A DNA stretch of 27,243 nt from Victivallales bacterium (lineage in GTDB: Bacteria > Verrucomicrobiota > Lentisphaeria > Oligosphaerales > Oligosphaeraceae), in assembly GCA_900769285.1 (NCBI GenBank), contig CAAGGB010000137.1:1-27243 (forward strand), written 5' to 3'. Positions within the stretch are counted from its first letter, which is position 1. Each line of letters starts with the position of its first letter. The translations under genes were made by a program, and so were the position numbers. The notes under the pieces were generated by a model, which ran no database searches, was not told the origin of the DNA, and saw only the letters and a program-made list of their open reading frames with translations. Shown one piece after another: positions 20,362 through 27,243 of the stretch.

Positions 20362-20410
20362 AGCCGGATGGCGGCCTGAAGCGAGAGAGCTGGGCGCGAG
20401 CCATCCGGCT
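20362..20410 (-). promoter_or_regulatory. Large inverted repeat between rpmH and rnpA
   Basis: AGCCGGATGGC (20362-20372) and GCCATCCGGCT (20400-20410) are a perfect 11-bp inverted repeat separated by 27 bases. It starts 13 bases past the rpmH stop and lies upstream of both possible rnpA starts. No T tract follows on the minus strand, so it looks like a stabilising or processing hairpin between two genes needed in very different amounts. Confidence 0.7.
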
Positions 20411-20423
20411 GGGCGTGGTCTCA

Positions 20424-20564
20424 TCAGAGAGCGAGGCGCTTGCGGCCGATGCGGCGGCGGTTGGCCAGGATCTTGCGGCCATTGCGGGTGGCCATGCGGG
20501 CGCGGAAACCCAGCTTGCGCTTGCGGGGGAGGGAGTGGGGCTGATAGGTGCGTTTCTGAGCCAT
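20424..20564 (-). CDS. rpmH: 50S ribosomal protein L34
   Basis: A 46-codon gene: MAQKRTYQPHSLPRKRKLGF at the N-terminus and RKILANRRRIGRKRLAL at the end, with RARMATRNGR between. This is the full-length, very basic L34 sequence with its KRTYQPS/H-type start and the FRARMATxNGR core. ATG 20564 is preceded by AAGGAA about nine bases upstream. It heads the conserved rpmH-rnpA-yidD-yidC-jag order. In many bacteria dnaA lies divergent or upstream of rpmH; here the upstream neighbours are a 279-base non-coding gap and an unrelated small gene. Confidence 0.98.
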   Translation of the reverse strand: MAQKRTYQPHSLPRKRKLGFRARMATRNGRKILANRRRIGRKRLAL

Positions 20565-20753
20565 GATGCGTTTTCCTTAACTGTTGCTATGTGGACGGAC
20601 AATCTGCTATCTGTGAGGCTGAATGCGCTTCCTCCTCCGAACACAGAATGTGACACGGCGGTGAAGTGGTTAACATAGCACATCAATCGCCTAGCCGCAA
20701 ATTCGACGGAGGTTTTTTCGGGTATCCTTCCCTAGGGGCACCATTGCGTGGGC

Positions 20754-20826
20754 TTCTAGAGATTCTAGAGATTCTAGAGTTTCTAGAGCCTCTAGAGTTT
20801 CTAAAGCCTTCTAGAGCCTCCAGCAC
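20754..20826. repeat. Tandem 9-bp TTCTAGAGN repeat
   Basis: Units start at 20754, 20763, 20772, 20781, 20790 and 20799, and at 20809 after a one-base shift: TTCTAGAGA, TTCTAGAGA, TTCTAGAGT, TTCTAGAGC, CTCTAGAGT, TTCTAAAGC, TTCTAGAGC, then the degenerate CTCCAGCAC. It fills the gap between the small membrane-protein gene and rpmH. The surrounding sequence (AGGGG 15 bases before the first unit, GCTCGGCGGGATTC after the last) parallels that at 16838-16904. Confidence 0.92.
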
Positions 20827-20843
20827 GGTTTGCTCGGCGGGAT

Positions 20844-21116
20844 TCAGAGGCACCAGAGGAGGGCGCAGAGGGCGGCGAGGGCGAGGAGCGTCCAGAGGAG
20901 CGGCAGCCAGCGGCGGCGGGCAGAAGGCGCAGGCGTGCCGTCGGCGCGGTCGGTGGCGGTCGCGGCGGGCTGGGGTGGCTCGTCGTCGTCGGGAGGATAG
21001 AGGAAGGGCAGCGCGGCTCGGCGGGCGCGTTCGGCCATGATTTCGGCGGCCTCGGCCTCGGTCATCTCGCCGCGTTCAATGCGTTTTCCGAGTTCCTCGG
21101 GTGTGGGCAGTCCCAT
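20844..21116 (-). CDS. Small protein with C-terminal membrane anchor, unknown function
   Basis: 90 residues from ATG 21116 (MGLPTPEELGKRIERGEMTE); a TTG at 21134 is possible. GGAG lies 12 bases before the ATG, which is a long spacing. The N-terminal half is a charged amphipathic helix (GKRIERGEMTEAEAAEIMAE). A Pro/Asp-rich linker follows, then Arg-Arg-Arg and a single C-terminal transmembrane helix (WLPLLWTLLALAALCALLW). This is the layout of a tail-anchored protein facing the cytoplasm. I do not recognise the family. It lies 45 bases after the AlbA_2 gene, and its stop codon falls inside the GATTCAG edge of the TCTAGA repeat element, suggesting the element inserted or expanded up to the gene end. 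Confidence 0.6.
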   Translation of the reverse strand: MGLPTPEELGKRIERGEMTEAEAAEIMAERARRAALPFLYPPDDDEPPQPAATATDRADGTPAPSARRRWLPLLWTLLALAALCALLWCL

Positions 21117-21161
21117 GGTATTCGGCAGCTCCAATGATGTCGTTGATGTGCTTGGTGCGGG

Positions 21162-22475
21162 TCAGCCGCGGAGGAGTCCGCGGGTGAGGTAGTCGGCGAG
21201 CTCCTCCTGCATCCGGGCGAGGTCCTCCTCGCCGAAGGGCGCGTTGAAGCGTTCGCAGACCTCGAGGAACATCTTGGCGGCGACGGCGGTGTCGCCGCCG
21301 GCGACGAGGTCGCCGACGCTGCGCTGCTTGCGGACCTCGACGTCGGGGATGAGGCAGACGTAGGGTCTGGCGGCGGCGCGGGAGCGGGCGAGCATGGGTC
21401 GCTGCTGGGTGTTGCGGAGGCGTACGGTGAGTGTCAGGAGGTCGGCCTGGCGATTGAGCTGGGCGAAGAGCTGTGCGGCGAACGCGGTGGCGATGAAGGC
21501 GAGCTGGAGGACGTCCTCGGCCTCGATGGCGCCGCTCTCGTCCTGGACGGGGAGGGGCGCGGCGCAGTAGAGGAGTCCGTCCTGGAAGCACTCCCAGCAA
21601 CTGAGGATGGCGCCGGCGGCGTCGCGCTGGACGCCGCGGAGGGCGTCATTGGCGGCGAAGCAGTCGGCGGAATGGCTGGTGCCGGGCCAGAGGCAGTCCT
21701 TGAGTGCGGGTCTCTCGAGGCGTATGACGGCGTGCCGGAGTTCGGTGAGGGTGATGTCCTGGAGGGGTCGCTGGGGGAAGAAGATGGCCTCGAAGCGTGG
21801 CCGTGTGCGTCGTGCGGCGTCGCCGCCCTCGCCGCCGAGGAGGTCGTCGGCGTTGCGTCGGGCGCGCTGCGCGTAGCCGTCGTAGAGTCGTTCGGGTGTG
21901 GCGTCGGCGCCCTGCCGGTCCTCGTAGAGGATGCCCCGGAGCATTCGTCCGAGTGACTCGCGCTGGTTGCGGAGGCTTCTCTGGACGAGGAGGTGGAGTT
22001 CGGAGGCGCGGTAGGCGGCGCGGCTGCGGGCCTCTGGTGTGCGGATGTAGAAGACGCCGCGCTGGAGTTCGCTTTCGCAGGCGTCGCCGCAGACGTGCGG
22101 GAGATTGCGGAAGGGGTAGACGACGAAGACGACATAGGTCTTGCCGTCGACGACGGGTCGGACGATATCGAAGTCGACGGCGGGGTCGGCGTAGCGGTTG
22201 ATGGTCTGACCGACGGTGCTTGGGTCGAAGGAGGCGGCCTGCTTGTCGGTCATGCCAGTGTAGAGGTTGGGCTTGCCGGTGGCGTCCTCGCCGACTCCGA
22301 CGACGACGTAGCCGCCCTGGGTGTTGGCGAGTGCCATGGCGTGCCGGGCGAACTTGGCGCGTCCGGCGCGGGAGAGCTCCTCCCAGTCCTGTGCGCTCTT
22401 GAAGTCGATCTGCTGGTTCTCGACGCCACAGTAGATGATGTTTCTCCAGTCCTCGTGCGTGGGTGAGACCTTCAT
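21162..22475 (-). CDS. AlbA_2/Schlafen-domain putative DNA-binding protein
   Basis: 437 residues. The N-terminal ~150 residues fit the AlbA_2 (Schlafen AlbA_2, formerly AAA_4) domain: Glu19-x6-Lys26 in ENQQIDFKSAQDW, then FARHAMALANTQGGYVVVGV and DFDIVRPVVDGKTYVVFVVYPF. Many such proteins are transcription regulators or stress/defence accessory proteins. A short FYIRTPEARSRAAY motif ends the domain, as in many family members. The remaining ~250 residues are helical and unrecognised; they include FCAAPLPVQDE-like strands and a region near the end with VEVRKQRSVGDLVAGG. No HTH or helicase domain is obvious. It is 54 bases downstream of the NtrC-type regulator gene and may be co-transcribed with it; a functional link is only inferred. 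Confidence 0.8.
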   Translation of the reverse strand: MKVSPTHEDWRNIIYCGVENQQIDFKSAQDWEELSRAGRAKFARHAMALANTQGGYVVVGVGEDATGKPNLYTGMTDKQAASFDPSTVGQTINRYADPAVDFDIVRPVVDGKTYVVFVVYPFRNLPHVCGDACESELQRGVFYIRTPEARSRAAYRASELHLLVQRSLRNQRESLGRMLRGILYEDRQGADATPERLYDGYAQRARRNADDLLGGEGGDAARRTRPRFEAIFFPQRPLQDITLTELRHAVIRLERPALKDCLWPGTSHSADCFAANDALRGVQRDAAGAILSCWECFQDGLLYCAAPLPVQDESGAIEAEDVLQLAFIATAFAAQLFAQLNRQADLLTLTVRLRNTQQRPMLARSRAAARPYVCLIPDVEVRKQRSVGDLVAGGDTAVAAKMFLEVCERFNAPFGEEDLARMQEELADYLTRGLLRG

Positions 22476-22529
22476 GGCTGCGGTGTCCTCCTGTGGCTGG
22501 GTGTAGGGTGAGTGGAGATGCGGGTGTCG

Positions 22530-23918
<1,389 letters not shown>

Positions 23919-23956
23919 TAGGCGTGCGTGTGATGCGGGTCTGTCGTCTGAGGTCG

Positions 23957-25144
23957 TCAGTGGAGCGGTAGCTGCCGGACCATGCGTTCCTGTCGTGGGA
24001 GGCTGATGGTGAAGGCGGCGCCCTTTCCGGGGCTGCCCTCGATGGTGAGTTCGCCGCCGTGTGCGCGGACGATGCGGTCGATGATCATAAGTCCGAGGCC
24101 GTTACCGGTGGCCTTGGTGGTGTAGTAGGCCTCGAGGAGCTGGCTGATCTGGGCGGAGTCGAAGCCGCAGCCGGTGTCGGTGAAGCGGATATGGACGTAG
24201 AGGTCGTCGACGGCGACGGCGATGGCGAGGGTACCGCCGTCGGGCATGGCCTGGATGGCGTTCTTGATGATGTTGTAGGCGGCCTGGAGGAGCTGGTCCT
24301 TGTCGCCGAGGACGAGCGGGATGGCGGCGGGGAGGTCGAGACGGACCTGGATGCCGCGGTTCTCGATTTCGGTCCTCATGAAGGTGAGGGCGTCCTGGAG
24401 CATGGCCTGTAGGTCGAGGGGCTGTCGCTGGAGGGGGACGGGTCTGACGGCGGAGAGGAAGTTTCGGACGATGGTGTCGAGTCGCTGGATTTCCTGTCGA
24501 GCGACCTGGAGGTGCTCGCGGGCCTTGAGCATGTCGGGTGAGTCGTCGCCGCAGCGGTCGAGGGTTCTCTTGAGGAGCTGGAGGTGGATGCCGAGGCTGT
24601 TGAGTGGGTTGCCGAGCTCGTGAGCGACGCCGGCGGCGAGCTGGGTGATGGCCTTGACCTTCTGGGTCTCGGCGTGCTGCTCGCTGGCCTCGTTGGCCTC
24701 GGTGACGTCATTGAAGATGAGGGTGGTGAGGGGTGGGCGGGTGGCGTCGGAGCGCTCGTCGAGCGGCATGACGTAGAAGCTGAGGAAGCGGTGTTCGGGA
24801 TAGAAGACCTCGATTTCGCGGCGGGCGGCGCTCCACCGGTGCGAGTCGCCGCGTGGGATGAGCTCGTCCCACCGGAGGGTCTTGAGGTACTTGTCGAGGT
24901 AGGCGCCGGCGGCGGCGCCCTCGTCGATGCCGAGGAGCGTATGGGCGGCCTGGTTGCTGAAGCGGATGACGCGCTCGTCATCGACGACGACGATGGCCTC
25001 GCGGATGGTGTTGAAGACGTTTTCGAGGAAGCCGCGGTCATGGATGAGGCCGTGGAGACAGGCCTCGATGCTGTCGGGTGCGAGTCGGTCGAGTCGCTGG
25101 AGCACCTTGCTGGTGAAGCTGCCCTTCTTGTTGCTGCTGCGCAT
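23957..25144 (-). CDS. Soluble PAS-domain sensor histidine kinase, partner of the NtrC-type regulator
   Basis: 395 residues with no transmembrane helix, so the signal is probably sensed in the cytoplasm. A PAS domain covers about 38-155 (FLENVFNTIREAIVVVDDER; FSNQAAHTLLGIDE; LTTLIFNDVTE). The HisKA dimerisation helix holds His175 in QLAAGVAHELGNPLNSLGIH. The ATP-binding HATPase domain has the N box around Asn295 (YNIIKNAIQAMPDGG), G1 DTGCGF (323-328) and G2 TGNGLGL. The layout is that of NtrB/AtoS-type kinases. ATG 25144 directly abuts the upstream stop (TGA-ATG), so it is probably translationally coupled to the phosphoesterase gene. It phosphorylates, by inference, the response regulator encoded next. 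Confidence 0.94.
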   Translation of the reverse strand: MRSSNKKGSFTSKVLQRLDRLAPDSIEACLHGLIHDRGFLENVFNTIREAIVVVDDERVIRFSNQAAHTLLGIDEGAAAGAYLDKYLKTLRWDELIPRGDSHRWSAARREIEVFYPEHRFLSFYVMPLDERSDATRPPLTTLIFNDVTEANEASEQHAETQKVKAITQLAAGVAHELGNPLNSLGIHLQLLKRTLDRCGDDSPDMLKAREHLQVARQEIQRLDTIVRNFLSAVRPVPLQRQPLDLQAMLQDALTFMRTEIENRGIQVRLDLPAAIPLVLGDKDQLLQAAYNIIKNAIQAMPDGGTLAIAVAVDDLYVHIRFTDTGCGFDSAQISQLLEAYYTTKATGNGLGLMIIDRIVRAHGGELTIEGSPGKGAAFTISLPRQERMVRQLPLH

Positions 25145-25912
25145 TCAGTCGTTCTCCTCTCCGTGGTGTCTGGGCATGTCGAGCGCGTCCCGCCAGGGCG
25201 CGACGCGGCAGTCGCCGGTCTCCTCGTCGAGGAGCCCGATGGCGCCGTCGTACTTCCAGGCGGGGAGGACGCGGTAGCGGACGCCGCCGCGCTCCCCCTG
25301 GCTGGCGAAATGGAAATGTCCCATGTAGACGTCTGAGACGCCGTGTCGGCATCCCTCGGCGGCGACCCAGCGCTCGACGTCCTCGCGCGGCATCCAGTCG
25401 CCGCGCTCGTTGCCGACGCCCTCGCGGTGCCGGTGCGACAGGAGCCGCTTCATGGCGGCGGCGAACGCGACGCCGCCCGGCAGGTGCGCCATCATCCAGT
25501 CGCCGAAGGCGTTTTTGGCCAGTCGGCGGAAGATGCGGTGGAAGCCGAGGGCGCACTGCGTCACGTCGCCGTGGACGAAGAGCCGTCCGTGCTCGATGAG
25601 CGTCGTCTCGGCGCAGCGCGTGAAGCAGTCGCCGAAGTGGCGGCAGATGTAGAACTCGTGGTTTCCCTCGACGAAGAGGAGCCGCCGGTGCGGGCGCTGT
25701 TGGCGGCACCAGTCGCGGAAGCGACGCTGGACGGCGTTCTCGTAGGCGTCGGAGGAGCCGATCCAGAGGTCGAGGTTGTCGCCGAGGAAGAGGACATCAT
25801 GGGGCGAGTGCGCGAGGGCGTCGAGCATGGCGAAGAAGTCGTCGGCGTCGGGCATGCCGGGGTGTGCGGGCGGCAGGGGCGAGACATGTGAGTCGGCGAT
25901 GAGGGCGAGCAT
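25145..25912 (-). CDS. LpxH-like calcineurin-type metallophosphoesterase
   Basis: 255 residues with the full two-metal phosphoesterase motif set: Asp7/His9 in IADSHVS, Asp45 in FLGDNLDLW, Asn84/His85 in VEGNHEFY, His114 in LFVHGDV, and His199/His201 in YMGHFHF. The order and spacing, and the FVEGNHEFY and VHGD blocks, fit LpxH (UDP-2,3-diacylglucosamine pyrophosphatase of lipid A synthesis). Without a search, an LpxH relative with another substrate cannot be excluded. It starts 5 bases after the YigZ-family stop and its own stop abuts the kinase ATG. A cytoplasmic or peripheral membrane enzyme is expected. Confidence 0.82.
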   Translation of the reverse strand: MLALIADSHVSPLPPAHPGMPDADDFFAMLDALAHSPHDVLFLGDNLDLWIGSSDAYENAVQRRFRDWCRQQRPHRRLLFVEGNHEFYICRHFGDCFTRCAETTLIEHGRLFVHGDVTQCALGFHRIFRRLAKNAFGDWMMAHLPGGVAFAAAMKRLLSHRHREGVGNERGDWMPREDVERWVAAEGCRHGVSDVYMGHFHFASQGERGGVRYRVLPAWKYDGAIGLLDEETGDCRVAPWRDALDMPRHHGEEND

Positions 25913-25917
25913 GGCGT

Positions 25918-26550
25918 TCAGGGCTCCTCGTCGATGAGTTCGAGCTGTGCCTGTCCGCGGGTGAGGTCGCGGAGGGCGTCGCGGAGGGCGTCGGCGCGTC
26001 CGAGGCGGAGGCGTCCGGAGAGGGTGACCTCGGCGGAGAAGTCCTCGGCGGTGATGTCGGCGTCGGCGGCGAGGAGGAGTCGCCGCGCCTGCTCGTAGTG
26101 TGCGTAGTCGACGGCGAGGAGGAAGTCGGCCTGCGGGACGCGCTCGATGGCGCGGCAGTGGGCGAGGACCTGCTGGGCGGCCTCGGTGTAGGCCTTGACG
26201 AGGCCGCCGGTGCCGAGCTTGACGCCGCCGAAGTAGCGGGTGGTGGTGAGGAGGATGTCGGTGATGCCGCTGCCCTTGAGGACTTCGAGGGTGGGTCGTC
26301 CGGAGGTTCCGGAGGGTTCGCCGTCGTCGGAGCAGCCGCAGGTGCCGCCGGTGGGTCCGGTGACGAAGGCGTGGACGACGTGGGTGGCGTCGGCGTAGCG
26401 CTCCTTCTGGAGCCGGAGCCGTTCGCGGGCCTCCTCGGCGGAGGCGACAGGGAAGGCCTCGGCGATGAAGCGTGAGTTTCGGATGACGATTTCGGCGCTG
26501 GCGTGTTCGGCGAGCACCCTGGCGGTCGGCGTCTCGGGTGTGGTGGTCAC
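25918..26550 (-). CDS. YigZ/IMPACT family protein (UPF0029)
   Basis: 210 residues, the usual length of YigZ. The family signatures are present: SRFIAEAFPVASAEEA near the N-terminus, HVVHAFVTG, CSDDGEPSGTSGRP (73-86) and RYFGGVKLGTGGLVKAYTEA (105-124). The C-terminal ~70 residues match the DUF1949 ferredoxin-like domain. IMPACT in eukaryotes regulates the kinase GCN2; the bacterial role is not settled, with proposals around translation or RNA. The start is GTG at 26550, overlapping the DUF493 stop as GTGA, so translation is probably coupled. Confidence 0.93.
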   Translation of the reverse strand: MTTTPETPTARVLAEHASAEIVIRNSRFIAEAFPVASAEEARERLRLQKERYADATHVVHAFVTGPTGGTCGCSDDGEPSGTSGRPTLEVLKGSGITDILLTTTRYFGGVKLGTGGLVKAYTEAAQQVLAHCRAIERVPQADFLLAVDYAHYEQARRLLLAADADITAEDFSAEVTLSGRLRLGRADALRDALRDLTRGQAQLELIDEEP

Positions 26551-26864
26551 AGAAGCATCCTCACGCCTGGGAGCGCCTCGAGGCGGCGGAAGAGCGTCTC
26601 AAGCGTCTCGAGGTTGGGAATCATGGCGTTGAGCTTCCAGGTCTCGTAGCGTCCGGTTCGCGAGTGGTGTCCGGGTGCGACGTCGGAGTCGAGGAGCCCG
26701 AGGTCGGCGAAGACCTGCCGCGCGGCCTGCTCGGTGCCGGGCGTGCCGCCGGCGACCATCAGCGAGCCGAACCAGCGGCAGGGGAACTTGAGCTGGGCGA
26801 GCTCGGGCGAGCGGGCCGCGGGGGCGGCGTCCGGTGCGGTGCGGTGCGTGTCATCCTTGGTCAT
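26547..26864 (-). CDS. DUF493 (YbeD-like) family protein
   Basis: 105 residues. The C-terminal ~80 residues have the DUF493 layout: FPCRWFGSLMVAGG as the first strand, an alternating helix, RTGRYETWKLNAMIPNLETL and ALPGVRMLL at the end (family consensus ends with PxVxMVL). The family has a ferredoxin-like, ACT-related fold and no firm enzymatic role; YbeD lies near lipoate genes in E. coli. The first ~20 residues are a divergent polar leader. The ATG overlaps the stop of the upstream ORF (ATGA), and its stop overlaps the next GTG. Confidence 0.82.
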   Translation of the reverse strand: MTKDDTHRTAPDAAPAARSPELAQLKFPCRWFGSLMVAGGTPGTEQAARQVFADLGLLDSDVAPGHHSRTGRYETWKLNAMIPNLETLETLFRRLEALPGVRMLL

Positions 26865-27243
26865 GGCTTGGCGGTCTCCTTCTGTGTGGCGGCCGGCGGC
26901 ATGAGCTCGGCCGACAGCAGCTCGTAGCGCTGCGCGAACGCGGCGCGGACATCCTTCGGGCAGGGCTTGCCGTCGTAGACGGCGTCCTCGCGGCAGCGGA
27001 CGGCGGCCAGCAGCGCGCCGTTCCGGGCGGCCTTCGCCTGCGTCAGGCCACAGCCGGCGGCCAGAACCACCTCGCGGCCCTGCAGCGCCTCGAGGGCCGG
27101 CGCGCCCGAGGCGCCGAAGCAGCCGTCCGGCAGCGGCACGGCGATGACGACGAGCCGCGCGTCGCCGGCGCGCTCCGCCAGCAGCCGTCCGACGGCGGCG
27201 GGCGTCCAGGTGCGCTCCGTGCGCTCGGGGCGCGGCAGCGACA
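26861..27243 (-). CDS. Unrecognised protein, 5' end outside window
   Basis: The reading frame is open through the right edge, giving at least 126 residues; an internal GTG at 27139 is only one possible start. The visible part contains RLLAERAGDARLVVIAVPLP, DGCFGASGAPALEALQGREV, VLAAGCGLTQAKAARNGALL and CREDAVYDGKPCPKDVRAAF. The mix of hydrophobic strands, Gly-rich turns and conserved-looking cysteines suggests a small alpha/beta fold. I do not recognise a family. The stop overlaps the DUF493 start as ATGA, so it is part of the same coupled operon. Confidence 0.65.
   Translation of the reverse strand, partial: SLPRPERTERTWTPAAVGRLLAERAGDARLVVIAVPLPDGCFGASGAPALEALQGREVVLAAGCGLTQAKAARNGALLAAVRCREDAVYDGKPCPKDVRAAFAQRYELLSAELMPPAATQKETAKP

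Noticed and set aside
20754..20826. TCTAGA array as a CRISPR array
   Set aside because: Units are 9 bp and directly adjacent, with no unique spacers and no cas genes nearby.
20565..20843. Replication origin beside rpmH
   Set aside because: No dnaA or dnaN gene is adjacent and I saw no TTATCCACA-type DnaA boxes; only the tandem repeat and a probable promoter stretch are present.

Overview
The window is a GC-rich bacterial chromosome segment in which every gene I can support lies on the minus strand, so biological order runs from the right edge to the left. The closest gene-order match I know is the Akkermansia muciniphila Amuc_1098-Amuc_1102 locus (secretin, 1099, 1100, PilM-like 1101, 1102). 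With the large C10 protease and the Gly/Met-rich envelope proteins, this points to the PVC superphylum (Verrucomicrobiota, Lentisphaerota or Kiritimatiellota), perhaps host-associated. That placement is inference; no rRNA gene is present to fix it.

Right part (27243-20844): a tightly packed cluster. A 5'-truncated unknown ORF overlaps a DUF493/YbeD-like gene (ATGA), which overlaps a YigZ/IMPACT gene (GTGA). Then follow an LpxH-like metallophosphoesterase, a soluble PAS histidine kinase whose start abuts the previous stop, an NtrC-type sigma-54 activator, an AlbA_2/Schlafen-domain protein and a small tail-anchored protein. After it comes a tandem 9-bp TTCTAGAGN repeat.

Middle (20564-17110): the conserved rpmH-rnpA-yidD-yidC-jag block for ribosomal protein L34, RNase P protein, YidD, the YidC insertase and a KH/R3H RNA-binding protein. 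No dnaA lies upstream of it. A perfect 11-bp inverted repeat sits between rpmH and rnpA. The stretch 17109-16621 holds an array of GC hairpins, a strong intrinsic terminator and a candidate promoter.

Left-middle (16614-6478): a five-gene envelope operon: a signal-peptide protein in the Amuc_1102 position, a PilM protein fused to a PilN-like membrane segment, a PilO-like Amuc_1100-type protein, a membrane-anchored protein carrying a zinc ribbon and thrombospondin-3-like calcium motifs, and a very large secretin with a poly-Asp tract. No ATPase, platform protein or pilin is in the window. Four of the five proteins carry Gly/Met-rich low-complexity stretches. The operon ends at a clear intrinsic terminator (6390-6352).

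Left (5941-1): one uninterrupted reading frame of about 1,980 codons, open at the left edge, encoding a secreted streptopain-type (C10) cysteine protease with a long C-terminal tail of carboxypeptidase-regulatory and Ig-like modules. The six-frame picture hides it because its stop lies outside the window. The secretin operon supplies an outer-membrane channel and inner-membrane scaffold; the protease beside it is a plausible but unproven exported client.
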